Of a stretch of 64,000 nt of DNA, positions 25,401-37,663 are shown one piece after another. Under the pieces are notes generated by a model. It saw only the letters and a program-made list of their open reading frames with translations, was not told the origin of the DNA and did not search any database. Origin of the DNA: Brachypalpus laphriformis (Eukaryota > Arthropoda > Insecta > Diptera > Syrphidae). Numbering within the stretch: position 1 is the first letter of the stretch; each line of letters begins with the position of its first letter. The stretch is taken from positions 17,820,817 through 17,884,816 of the forward strand of contig OX246757.1 in the NCBI GenBank assembly GCA_945910035.1, in the 5' to 3' direction. A program made the translations under genes and the position numbers.

Positions 25401-26709
25401 GAAATTGGTCTTCTATACGGTCAAACAGAGCCGTGCACAGTCCGGAGTTGTACTCAAAAGAAGTAACAATGCTCTTCGTCTGGTTGTGGTGGAACACTTC
25501 GTTTTGCAGTTGAAGGTGTGGTCGCACCTCAAATGTCCTGTGAGTAAATTGTTCCTCTTCACTGGATGGAAATACGTTGTTCCTGGATTTCATACAGAAA
25601 TTGGTCTTCTATACGGTCAAACAGAGCCGTGCACAGTCCGGAGTTGTATTCAAAAGAAGTACCAGCGCTCTTCGTCTAGTTGTGGTGGAACACTTTGTTT
25701 TTCAGCTGAAGGTGTGGTCGCACCTTAAATGTCCAGTGAGTAAATTGTTAATCTTCACTGGATGGAAATACGTGGTTCTTGGATTTCATACAGAAATTGG
25801 TCTTGTATATGGCCAAACAGAGCCGTGCACAGTCCGGAGTTGTATTGAAAAGAAGTACCAGTGCTCTTCGTCTGGTTGTGGTGGAACATTTGGTTTAACA
25901 GTGAAATTTGTGGTAGTACCTTCAATGTTCTGTGAGTAAATTGTTCCTCGTTATTGGATGGAAATACGTTATTCCTGGATTTCATACAGATATTGGTCTT
26001 GTATATGGCCAAACAGAGCCGTGCACAGTCCGGAGTTGTATTCAAAAGAAGTACCAGTGCTCTTCGTCTGGTTGTGGAGGAATACTTTGTTTTGCAGTTG
26101 AAGATGTGGTCGCTCCTTCAATGTCCTGTGAGTAAATTGTTACTCTTCACTTGATGGAAATAGGTGGTTCTTGGATTTCATACAGATATTGGTCTTGTAT
26201 ATGGCCAAACAGAGCCGTGCACAGTCCAGAGTTGTATTGAAAAGAAGTACCAGTGCTCTTCGTCTGGTTGTGGTGGAACCCTTGGTTTAACAGTGAAAGG
26301 TGTGGTAGAACCTTCAATGTCCTGTGAGTAAATTGTTCCTCTTTATTGGATGGAAATACGTTGTTCTTGGATTTCAGACAGATATTGGTCTTGTATATGG
26401 CCAAACAGAGCCGTGCACAGTCCGGAGTTGTATTCAAAAGAAGTACCAGTGCTCTTCGTCTGGTTGTGGTGGAACACTTTGCTTTTGCAGTTGAAGGTGT
26501 GGTCGCACCTTAAATGTCCTGTGAGTAAATGGTTCCTCTTTATTGGATGGAAATACGTTGTTCTTGGATTTCATACAGAAATTGGTCTTGTATACGGCCA
26601 AACAGAGCCGCGCACAGTCCGGAGTTGTATTCAAAAGAAGCACCAGTGCTCTCCGTTTGGTTGTGGTGGAACACTTGGGTTAGCTGTTAAAGGTGTGGTC
26701 GTACATTAA
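22203..26709 (+). repeat. large array duplication A, left copy
   Basis: Matches 27522-32248. The offset is 5319 bp at the left, becomes 5515 after one extra unit in the right copy (near 28150), then 5539 after the right copy retains the piece deleted near 23100. Translations of corresponding units are identical or differ at one or two positions, so identity is very high by eye. Confidence 0.85.
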
Positions 26710-27521
26710 ATATCCTGTGAGTAAATTGTTCCTCTTTATTAGATGGAAATACGTTGTTCTTGGATTAAATACAGAAATTGGTCTTGTATATGGTCAAACA
26801 GAGCCGTGCACAGTCCGGAGTTGTATTGAAAAGAAGTACCAGTGCTCTTCGTCTGGTTGTGGTGGAACACTTCGTTTTGCAGTTGAAGGTGTGGTCGCAC
26901 CTCAAATGCCCTGTGAGTAAATTGTTCCTCTTCACTGGATGGAAATACGTTGTTTTTGGATTTCATACAGAAATTGGTCTTGTATATGGCCAAACAGAGC
27001 CGTTGACAGTCCGGAGTTGTATTCAAAAGAAGTACCAGTGCTCTTCGTCTGGTTGTGGTGGAACACTTTGTTTTGCAGTTCAAGGTGTGGTCGCTCCTTC
27101 AATGTCCTGTGAGTAAATTGTTCCTCTTCACTGGATGGAAATACGTTATTCCTGGATTTCATACAGAAATTGATCTTGTATATGGCCAAACAGAGCCGTG
27201 CACAGTCCGGAGTTGTATTCGAAAGAAGTACCAGTGCTCTTCGTCTGGTTGTGGTCGAACACTTTGTTTTGCAGTTGAAGGTGTGGTCGCTCCTTCAATG
27301 TCCTATGAGTAAATTGTTCCTCTTTATTGGATGGAAATACGTTGTTCTTGGATTTCATACAGAAATTGGTCTTCTATACGGTCAAACAGAGCCATGCATA
27401 GTCCGGAGTTGTATTCAATAGAAGTACCAGTGCTCTTCGTCTGGTTGTGGTGGAACACTTTGTTTTGCATTTGAAGGTGTGGTCGCACCTTAAATGTCCT
27501 GTGAGTAAATTGTTACTCTTC
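22446..27521 (+). repeat. 196-bp satellite array, segment 3
   Basis: About 26 units between LINE-tail copies 1 and 2. Most of the segment is duplicated almost exactly further right. One unit near 23091-23110 has lost about 24-30 bp (the gtgcacagtccggag part), a deletion absent from the duplicated copy. Units with cagtgctctccgtttggttg and gggttagctgttaaagg mark the block ends. Confidence 0.96.
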
Positions 27522-27764
27522 CTAATAATGTGAAAAATGAATTAAATTTGAAAATATTTAAAAAAGCAGCCATTGAATCCGCAAGACAAACTTAAAAAAT
27601 ATATATATATTATGAAATTGTTTTTTTTTCCTTTTCTGTAAAACTGTACCGTAAACATATAATTATAATAACATGTAATACAATTGTAAATTGAATATGA
27701 ATTGCTTTCAAAGTCAGTTAATAAGACTATCTATCTATCTATCTATATATCTATCTATCTATTC
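27522..27764 (+). mobile_element. 5'-truncated CR1-like LINE 3' tail, copy 2
   Basis: A 243-bp insert at the same unit position as copy 1, differing at a few sites (for example tgaaaaatg for taaaaaatg, and atgaattgctttc for atgaatttctttc). It ends in the same interrupted TATC repeat. It was carried here by block duplication, since preceding and following units also match copy 1, including the rare gtattcaatagaag variant before it. Confidence 0.6.
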
Positions 27765-27915
27765 ACTGGATGGGGATACAGTGGTCTTGGATTTCATACA
27801 GAAATTGATCTTGTATACAGCCAAACAGAGCCGTGCACAGTCCGGAGTTGTATTCAAAAGAAGCACCAGTGCTCTCCGTTTGGTTGTGGTGGAACACTTG
27901 GGTTAGCTGTTAAAG

Positions 27916-28752
27916 GTGTGGTCGTACATTAAATATCCTGTGAGTAAATTGTTCCTCTTTATTAGATGGAAATACGTTGTTCTTCGATTCCATACAGAAA
28001 TTGGTCTTCTATACAGTCAAACAGAGCCGTGCACAGTCCGGAGGTGTACTCAAAAGAAGTACCAGTGCTCTTTGTCTGGTTGTGGTGGAACACTTGGTTT
28101 TGCAGTTGAAGGTGTGGTCGCACCTTAAATGTAATGTGAGTAAATTGTTACTCTTCACTGGACGGAAATAGGTGGTTCTTGGATTTCATGCAGTAATTGG
28201 TCTTGTATATGGCCAAACAGAGCCGTGCACAGTCCGGAGTTGTATTGAAAAGAAGTACCAGTGCTCTTCGTCTGGTTGTGGTGGAACCCTTGGTTCAACA
28301 GTGAAAGGTGTGGTCGTACCTTCAATGTTCTGTGAGTAAATTGTTCCTCTTTATTGGATGGAAATACGTTGCTCTTGGATTTCATACAGATATTGGTCTT
28401 GTATATGGCCAAACAGAGCCGTGCACAGTCCGGAGTTGTATTCAAAAGAAGTACCAGTGCTCTTCGTCTGGTTGTGGTGGAACACTTTGCTTTTGCAGTT
28501 GAAGGTGTGGTCGCACCTTAAATGTCCTGTGAGTAAATTGTTACCCTTTCTTGGATGGAAATACGTTGTTCTTGGATTTCATACAGAAATTGGTTTTGCA
28601 TATGGCCAAGCAGAGCCGTGCGCAGTCCGGAGTTGTATTCAAAAGAAGTACCAGTGCTCTTCGTCTGGTTGTGGTGGAACACTTTGCTTTTGCAGTTGAA
28701 GGTGTGGTCGCACACTAAATGTCCTGTGAGTAAATTGTTCCTCTTTATTTAA
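27916..28752 (+). repeat. array duplication B, left copy
   Basis: Matches 32232-33068 at a constant offset of 4316 bp, through class C and long-pyrimidine units. Because 22597 onward is also related (offset 5319), the stretch just after the LINE tail exists in three copies. Confidence 0.8.
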
Positions 28753-31700
28753 TGGATATACGTTGTTCTTGGATTTCATACAGAAATTGGTCTTGTATAT
28801 GGCCAAACAGAGCCGTGCACAGTCCGGAGTTGTATTCAAAAAAAGTACCAGTGCTCTTCGTCTGGTTGTGGTGGAACACTTTGTTTTGCAGCTGAAGGTG
28901 TGGTCGCACCGTAAATGTCCTGTGAGAAAATTGTTCCTCTTCACTGGATGGAAATACGTTGTTCTTGGATTTCATACAGAAATTGGTCTTCTATACTGTC
29001 AAACAGAGCCGTGTACAGTCCGGAGTTGTATTGAAAAGAAGTACCAGTGCTCTTCGTCTGGTTGTTGTGGAACACTTTGTTTTGCAGTTGAAGGTGTGGT
29101 CGAACCTCAAATGTCCTGTGAGTAAATTGTTCCTCTTCACTGGATGGAAATACGTTGTTTTTGGATTTCATACAGAAATTGGTCTTGTATTTGGCCAAAC
29201 AGAGCCGTGCACAGTCCGGAGTTGTATTGAAAAGAAGTACTAGTGCTCTTCGTCTGGTTGTGGTGGAACACTTCGTTTTGCAGTTGAAGGTGTGGTCGCA
29301 CCTTAAATGTAATGTGAGTAAATTGTTCCTCTTCACTGGATGGAAATACGTTGTTCCTGGATTTCATACAGAAATTGGTCTTCTATACGGTCAAACAGAG
29401 CCGTGCACAGTCCGGAGTTGTATTCAAAAGAAGTACTAGTGCTCTTCGTCTGGTTGCCATGGAACACTTCGTTTTGCAGTTGAAGGTGTGGTCGCACCTC
29501 AAATGTCCTGTGAGTAAATTGTTCCTCTTCACTGGATGGAAATACGTTGTTTTTGGATTTCATACAGAAATTGGTCTTGTATTTGGCCAAACAGAGCCGT
29601 GCACAGTCCGGAGTTGTATTCAAAAGAAGTACCAGTGCTCTTCGTCTGGTTGTGGTGGAACACTTTGTTTTGCAGTTGAAGGTGTGGTCGCTCCTTCAAT
29701 GTTCTGTGAGTAAATTGTTCCTCTTCACTGGATGGAAATACGTTGTTCTTGGATTTCATGCAGAAATTGGTCTTGTATATGGCCAAACAGAACCGTGCGC
29801 AGTCCGGAGTTGTATTCAAAAGAAGTACCAGTGCTCTTCGTCTGGTTGTGGTGGAACACTTTGCTTTTGCAGTTGAAGGTGTGGTCGCGCACTAAATGTC
29901 CTGTGAGTAAATTGTTCCTCTTTATTGGATGCAAATACGTTGTTCTTGGATTTCATACAGAAATTGGTCTTGTATATGGCCAAACAGAGCCGTGCACAGT
30001 CCGGAGTTGTATTCAAAAAAAGTACCAGTGCTCTTCGTCTGGTTGTGGTGGAACACTTTGTTTTGCAGTTGAAGGTGTGGTCGCACCTTAAATGTCCAAT
30101 GAGTAAATTGTTCCTCTTCGTTGGATGGAAATACGTTGTTCTTGGATTTCATACAGAAATTGGTCTTCTATACAGTCAAACAGAGCCGTGTACAGTCCGG
30201 AGTTGTATTGAAAAGAAGTACCAGTGCTCTTCGTCTGGTTGTGGTGGAACACTTCGTTTTGCAGTTGAAGGTGTGGTCGAACCTCAAATGTCCTGTGAGT
30301 AAATTGTTCCTCTTCACTGGATGGAAATATGTTGTTCTTGGATTTCATACAGATATTGGTCTTGTATATGGCCAAACAGAGCCGTGCACAGTCCGGAGTT
30401 GTATTCAAAAGAAGTACCAGTGCTCTTCGTCTGGTTGTGGTGGAACACTTTGTTTTGCAGTTGAAGGTGTGGTCGCTCCTTCAATGTCCTGTGAGTAAAT
30501 TGTTCCTCTTCACTGGATGGAAATACGTTATTCCTGGATTTCATACAGAAATTGGTCTTTTATATGGTCAAACAGAGCCGTGCACAGTCCGGAGTTGTAT
30601 TCAAAAGAAGTACCAGTGCTCTTCGTCTGGTTGTGGTGGAACACTTTGTTTTGCAGTTGAAGGTGTGGTCGCTCCTTCAATGTCCTGTGAGTAAATTGTT
30701 CCTCTTCACTGGATGGAAATACGTTATTCCTGGATTTCATACAGAAATTTTTCTTGTATATGGTCAAACAGAGCCGTGCACAGTCCGGAGTTGTATTCAA
30801 AAGAAGTACCAGTGCTCTTCGTCTGGTTGTGGTGGAACACTTTGTTTTTCAGCTGAAGGTGTGGTCGCACCTTAAATGTCCAGTGAGTAAATTGTTAATC
30901 TTCACTGGATGGAAATACGTGGTTCTTGGATTTCATACAGAAATTGGTCTTGTATATGGCCAAACAGAGCCGTGCACAGTCCGGAGTTGTATTGAAAAGA
31001 AGTACCAGTGCTCTTCGTCTGGTTGTGGTGGAACATTTGGTTTAACAGTGAAATTTGTGGTAGTACCTTCAATGTTCTGTGAGTAAATTGTTCCTCGTTA
31101 TTGGATGGAAATACGTTATTCCTGGATTTCATACAGATATTGGTCTTGTATATGGCCAAACAGAGCCGTGCACAGTCCGGAGTTGTATTCAAAAGAAGTA
31201 CCAGTGCTCTTCGTCTGGTTGTGGAGGAATACTTTGTTTTTCAGCTGAAGGTGTGGTCGCACCTTAAATGTCCAGTGAGTAAATTGTTAATCTTCACTGG
31301 ATGGAAATACGTGGTTCTTGGATTTCATACAGAAATTGGTCTTGTATATGGCCAAACAGAGCCGTGCACAGTCCGGAGTTGTATTGAAAAGAAGTACCAG
31401 TGCTCTTCGTCTGGTTGTGGTGGAACATTTGGTTTAACAGTGAAATTTGTGGTAGTACCTTCAATGTTCTGTGAGTAAATTGTTCCTCGTTATTGGATGG
31501 AAATAAGTTATTCCTGGATTTCATACAGATATTGGTCTTGTATATGGCCAAACAGAGCCGTGCACAGTCCGGAGTTGTATTCAAAAGAAGTACCAGTGCT
31601 CTTCGTCTGGTTGTGGAGGAATACTTTGTTTTGCAGTTGAAGATGTGGTCGCTCCTTCAATGTCCTGTGAGTAAATTGTTACTCTTCACTTGATGGAAAT

Positions 31701-32231
31701 AGGTGGTTCTTGGATTTCATACAGATATTGGTCTTGTATATGGCCAAACAGAGCCGTGCACAGTCCAGAGTTGTATTGAAAAGAAGTACCAGTGCTCTTC
31801 GTCTGGTTGTGGTGGAACCCTTGGTTTAACAGTGAAAGGTGTGGTAGAACCTTCAATGTCCTGTGAGTAAATTGTTCCTCTTTATTGGATGGAAATACGT
31901 TGTTCTTGGATTTCAGACAGATATTGGTCTTGTATATGGCCAAACAGAGCCGTGCACAGTCCGGAGTTGTATTCAAAAGAAGTACCAGTGCTCTTCGTCT
32001 GGTTGTGGTGGAACACTTTGCTTTTGCAGTTGAAGGTGTGGTCGCACCTTAAATGTCCTGTGAGTAAATGGTTCCTCTTTATTGGATGGAAATACGTTGT
32101 TCTTGGATTTCATACAGAAATTGGTCTTGTATACGGCCAAACAGAGCCGCGCACAGTCCGGAGTTGTATTCAAAAGAAGCACCAGTGCTCTCCGTTTGGT
32201 TGTGGTGGAACACTTGGGTTAGCTGTTAAAG

Positions 32232-33068
32232 GTGTGGTCGTACATTAAATATCCTGTGAGTAAATTGTTCCTCTTTATTAGATGGAAATACGTTGTTCTT
32301 CGATTCCATACAGAAATTGGTCTTCTATACAGTCAAACAGAGCCGTGCACAGTCCGGAGGTGTACTCAAAAGAAGTACCAGTGCTCTTTGTCTGGTTGTG
32401 GTGGAACACTTGGTTTTGCAGTTGAAGGTGTGGTCGCACCTTAAATGTAATGTGAGTAAATTGTTACTCTTCACTGGACGGAAATAGGTGGTTCTTGGAT
32501 TTCATGCAGTAATTGGTCTTGTATATGGCCAAACAGAGCCGTGCACAGTCCGGAGTTGTATTGAAAAGAAGTACCAGTGCTCTTCGTCTGGTTGTGGTGG
32601 AACCCTTGGTTCAACAGTGAAAGGTGTGGTCGTACCTTCAATGTTCTGTGAGTAAATTGTTCCTCTTTATTGGATGGAAATACGTTGCTCTTGGATTTCA
32701 TACAGATATTGGTCTTGTATATGGCCAAACAGAGCCGTGCACAGTCCGGAGTTGTATTCAAAAGAAGTACCAGTGCTCTTCGTCTGGTTGTGGTGGAACA
32801 CTTTGCTTTTGCAGTTGAAGGTGTGGTCGCACCTTAAATGTCCTGTGAGTAAATTGTTACCCTTTCTTGGATGGAAATACGTTGTTCTTGGATTTCATAC
32901 AGAAATTGGTTTTGCATATGGCCAAGCAGAGCCGTGCGGAGTCCGGAGTTGTATTCAAAAGAAGTACCAGTGCTCTTCGTCTGGTTGTGGTGGAACACTT
33001 TGCTTTTGCAGTTGAAGGTGTGGTCGCACACTAAATGTCCTGTGAGTAAATTGTTCCTCTTTATTGGA
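32232..33068 (+). repeat. array duplication B, right copy
   Basis: Counterpart of 27916-28752 with very few differences (for example gtgcggagtcc at 32936 against gtgcgcagtcc at 28620). It is not preceded by a LINE tail, so the exchange that made it had a breakpoint inside satellite. Confidence 0.8.
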
Positions 33069-34441
33069 TGGAAATACGTTGTTCTTGGATTTCATACAGA
33101 AATTGGTCTTGTATATGGCCAAACAGAGCCGTGCACAGTCCGGAGTTGTATTCAAAAAAAGTACCAGTGCTCTTCGTCTGGTTGTGGTGGAACACTTTGT
33201 TTTGCAGCTGAAGGTGTGGTCGCACTTTAAATGTCCAGTGAGTAAATTGTTCCTCTTCACTGGATGGAAATACGTTGTTCTTGGATTTCATACAGAAATT
33301 GGTCTTCTATACAGTCAAACAGAGCCGTGTACAGTCCGGAGTTGTATTGAAAAGAAGTACCAGTGCTCTTCGTCTGGTTGTGGTGGAACACTTCGTTTTG
33401 CAGTTGAAGGTGTGGTCGAACCTCAAATGTCCTGTGAGTAAATTGTTCCTCTTCACTGGATGGAAATATGTTGTTCTTGGATTTCATACAGATATTGGTC
33501 TTGTATATAGCCAAACAGAGCCGTGCACAGTCCGGAGTTTTATTCAAAAGTGCTCTTCGTCTGGTTGTGGTGGAACACTTTGTTTTGCAGTTAAAGGTGT
33601 GGTCGCTCCTTCAATGTACTGTGAGTAAATTGTTCCTCTTCACTGGATGGAAATACGTTATTCTTGGATTTCATACAGAAATTGGTCTTGTATATGATCA
33701 AACAGAGCCGTGCACAGTCCGGAGATGTATTCAAAAGAAGTACCAGTGCTCTTCGTCTGGTTGTGGTCGAACACTTTGTTTTGCAGTTGAAGGTGTGGTC
33801 GCTCCTTCAATGTCCTGTGAGTAAATTGTTCCTCTTTATTGGATGGAAATACGTTGTTCTTGGATTTCATACAGAAATTGGAGTTGTATATGGCCAAACA
33901 GAGTCGTGCACAGTCCGGAGTTGTATTCAAAAGAATTACCAGTGCTCCTTGTCTGGTTGTGGTGGAACACTTTGTTTTGCAGTTGAAGGTGTGGTCGCAC
34001 CTTAAATGTCCTCTGAGTTAATTGTTACTCTTCACTGGATGGAAATAGGTTGTTCTTGGATTTCATACAGAAATTGGTCTTCTATACGGTCAAACAGAGC
34101 CGTGCACAGTCCGGAGTTGTATTCAAAAGAAGTACCAGTGCTCTTCGTCTGGTTGTGATGGAACATTTTGTTTTGCAGCTGAAGGTGTGGTCGCACCTTA
34201 AATGTCCAGTGAGTAAATTGTTCCTCTTCACTGGATGGAAATACATTGTTCTTGGATATCATACAGAAATTGGTCTTGTATACGGCCAAACAGAGCCATG
34301 CACGGTCCGGAGTTGTATTCAAAAGAAGTACCAGTGCTCTTCGCCTGGTTGTGGTGGAACACTTTGTTTTGCAGTTGAAGGTGTGGTCGCTCCTTCAATG
34401 TCCTGTGAGTAAATTGTTCCTCTTCACTGGATGGAAATACG

Positions 34442-35848
34442 TTGTTCTTGGATTTCATACAGAAATTGGTCTTCTATACGGTCAAACAGAGCCGTGCACA
34501 GTCCGGAGTTCTATTCAAAAGAAGTACCAGTGCTCTTCGCCTGGTTGTGATGGAACATTTTGTTTTGCAGCTGAAGGTGTGGTCGCACCTTAAATGTCCA
34601 GTGAGTAAATTGTTCCTCTTCACTGGATGGAAATACATTGTTCTTGGATATCATACAGAAATTTCTCTTCTATACGGCCAACCAGAGCCGTGCACAGTCC
34701 GGAGTTGTATTGAAAAGAGTTACCAGTGCTCTTCGTCTGGTTGTGGTGGAACCCTTGGTTTAACAGTGAAAGATGTGGTCGTACCTTCAATGTCCTCTGA
34801 GTAAATTGTTCCTCTTCACTGGATGGAAATATGTTGTTCTTGGATTTCATACAGATATTGGTCTTGTATATGGCCAAACAGAGCCGTGCACAGTCCGGAG
34901 TTGTATTCAAAAGGAGTACCAGTGCTCTTCGTCTGGTTGTGGTGGAACATTTTGCTTTTGCAGTTGAAGGTGTGGTCGCACCTTAAATGTCCTGTGAGTA
35001 AATTGTTACTCTTCACTGGATGGGAATACGTTGTTCTTGGATTTCATACAGAAATTGGTGTTGTATATGGCCAAACAGAGTCGTTCACAGTCCGGAGTTG
35101 TATTCAAAAGAAGTACCAGTGCTCCTCGTCTGGTTGTGGTGGAACACTTTGTTTTGCAGTTGAAGGTGTGGTCGCACCTTAAATGTCCTGTGAGTAAATT
35201 GTTACTCTTAACTGGATGGAAATAGGTTGTTCTTGGATTTCATACAGAAATTGGTCTTCTATACGGTCAAACAGAGCTGTTCACAGTCCGGAGTTGTATT
35301 CCAAAGAAGTACCAGTGCCCTTCGTCTGGTTGTGGTGGAACACTTTGCTTTTGCAGTTGAACGTGTGGTCGCACATTAAATGTCCTGTGAGTAAATGGTT
35401 CCTCTTTGTTGGATGGAAATACGTTGTTCATGGATTTCGTACAGAAATTGGTCTTGCATATGGCCAAACAGAGCCGTGTACAGTCCGGAGTTGTATTCAA
35501 AAGAAGTACCAGTGCTCTCCGTCTGGTTGTGGTCGAACACTTGGTTTTGCAGTTGAAGGTGTGGTCGCACCTCAAATGTCCTGTGAGTAAATTGTTCCTC
35601 TTCCTAATAATGTGAAAAATGAATTAAATTTTAAAATATTTAAAAAAGCAGCCATTGAATCCGCAAGACAAACTTATTAAAAAATATATATATTATGAAA
35701 TTGTTTTTTTTTTCCTTTTCTGTAAAACTGTACCGTAAACATATAATTATAATAGCACGTAATACAATTGTAAATTGAATATGAATTTCTTTCAAAGTCA
35801 GTTAATAAGACTATCTATCTATCTATCTATATATCTATCTATCTATTC
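34442..35848 (+). repeat. array duplication C, left copy
   Basis: Matches 36257-37663 at a constant offset of 1815 bp, covering about six satellite units and LINE-tail copy 3. The only difference I noticed is near 34672 (aatttctcttc) against 36487 (aattggtcttc). Confidence 0.88.
35604..35848 (+). mobile_element. 5'-truncated CR1-like LINE 3' tail, copy 3
   Basis: A 245-bp copy at the same unit position. It differs from copies 1 and 2 (aaattttaaaatattt, acttattaaaaaat, aatagcacgtaa), and the reading frame ends one codon later. It shares all of these differences with copy 4, so the two are a recent pair. Confidence 0.6.
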
Positions 35849-37418
35849 ACTGGATGGAAATACAGTGTTCTTGGATTTCATACAGAAATTGATCTTGTAT
35901 ACAGCCAAACAGAGCCGTGCACAGTCCGGAGTTGTATTCAAAAGAAGCACCAGTGCTCTCCGTTTGGTTGTGGTGGAACACTTGGGTTAGCTGTTAAAGG
36001 TGTGGTCGTACATTAAATATCCTGTGAGTAAATTGTTCCTCTTTATTAGATGGAAATACGTTGTTCTTCGATTCCATACAGAAATTGGTCTTCTATACAG
36101 TCAAACAGAGCCGTGCACAGTCCGGAGTTCTATTCAAAAGAAGTACCAGTGCTCTTCGCCTGGTTGTGGTGGAACACTTTGTTTTGCAGTTGAAGGTGTG
36201 GTCGCACCTTAAATGTCCTGTGAGTAAATTGTTCCTCTTCACTGGATGGAAATACGTTGTTCTTGGATTTCATACAGAAATTGGTCTTCTATACGGTCAA
36301 ACAGAGCCGTGCACAGTCCGGAGTTCTATTCAAAAGAAGTACCAGTGCTCTTCGCCTGGTTGTGATGGAACATTTTGTTTTGCAGCTGAAGGTGTGGTCG
36401 CACCTTAAATGTCCAGTGAGTAAATTGTTCCTCTTCACTGGATGGAAATACATTGTTCTTGGATATCATACAGAAATTGGTCTTCTATACGGCCAACCAG
36501 AGCCGTGCACAGTCCGGAGTTGTATTGAAAAGAGTTACCAGTGCTCTTCGTCTGGTTGTGGTGGAACCCTTGGTTTAACAGTGAAAGATGTGGTCGTACC
36601 TTCAATGTCCTCTGAGTAAATTGTTCCTCTTCACTGGATGGAAATATGTTGTTCTTGGATTTCATACAGATATTGGTCTTGTATATGGCCAAACAGAGCC
36701 GTGCACAGTCCGGAGTTGTATTCAAAAGGAGTACCAGTGCTCTTCGTCTGGTTGTGGTGGAACATTTTGCTTTTGCAGTTGAAGGTGTGGTCGCACCTTA
36801 AATGTCCTGTGAGTAAATTGTTACTCTTCACTGGATGGGAATACGTTGTTCTTGGATTTCATACAGAAATTGGTGTTGTATATGGCCAAACAGAGTCGTT
36901 CACAGTCCGGAGTTGTATTCAAAAGAAGTACCAGTGCTCCTCGTCTGGTTGTGGTGGAACACTTTGTTTTGCAGTTGAAGGTGTGGTCGCACCTTAAATG
37001 TCCTGTGAGTAAATTGTTACTCTTAACTGGATGGAAATAGGTTGTTCTTGGATTTCATACAGAAATTGGTCTTCTATACGGTCAAACAGAGCTGTTCACA
37101 GTCCGGAGTTGTATTCCAAAGAAGTACCAGTGCCCTTCGTCTGGTTGTGGTGGAACACTTTGCTTTTGCAGTTGAACGTGTGGTCGCACATTAAATGTCC
37201 TGTGAGTAAATGGTTCCTCTTTGTTGGATGGAAATACGTTGTTCATGGATTTCGTACAGAAATTGGTCTTGCATATGGCCAAACAGAGCCGTGTACAGTC
37301 CGGAGTTGTATTCAAAAGAAGTACCAGTGCTCTCCGTCTGGTTGTGGTCGAACACTTGGTTTTGCAGTTGAAGGTGTGGTCGCACCTCAAATGTCCTGTG
37401 AGTAAATTGTTCCTCTTC
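35849..37418 (+). repeat. 196-bp satellite array, segment 5
   Basis: Eight units between LINE-tail copies 3 and 4. The unit at about 36061 begins like those after copies 1 and 2 (attccatacagaaattggtc) but continues as the class found at 34440. It is therefore a hybrid at the recombination junction of the 1815-bp duplication. Confidence 0.95.
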
Positions 37419-37663
37419 CTAATAATGTGAAAAATGAATTAAATTTTAAAATATTTAAAAAAGCAGCCATTGAATCCGCAAGACAAACTTATTAAAAAAT
37501 ATATATATTATGAAATTGTTTTTTTTTTCCTTTTCTGTAAAACTGTACCGTAAACATATAATTATAATAGCACGTAATACAATTGTAAATTGAATATGAA
37601 TTTCTTTCAAAGTCAGTTAATAAGACTATCTATCTATCTATCTATATATCTATCTATCTATTC
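36257..37663 (+). repeat. array duplication C, right copy
   Basis: Counterpart of 34442-35848 (offset 1815 bp), including LINE-tail copy 4. Near identity over 1.4 kb points to a very recent tandem duplication. Confidence 0.88.
37419..37663 (+). mobile_element. 5'-truncated CR1-like LINE 3' tail, copy 4
   Basis: A 245-bp copy, apparently identical to copy 3, in the same unit position and orientation, with the same interrupted TATC repeat at its 3' end. Confidence 0.6.

Larger units (their letters stand above)
27522..32248 (+). repeat. large array duplication A, right copy
   Basis: Counterpart of 22203-26709. Inside it, two units equivalent to 25366-25755 are missing (offset falls to 5147 between about 30750 and 31090). 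Two units are then duplicated (30902 and 31294 begin the same variant), restoring the offset to 5539. This is a local exchange in whole units. Confidence 0.85.
27765..35603 (+). repeat. 196-bp satellite array, segment 4
   Basis: About 40 units between LINE-tail copies 2 and 3. The left part belongs to duplication A, and 27916-28752 is also copied at 32232-33068. A unit near 33550 lacks 9 bp (tcaaaagtgctc for tcaaaagaagtaccagtgctc). From about 34000 the units carry variants gatatcatacag and tgatggaacattttg that mark the 1815-bp duplication. Confidence 0.96.
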
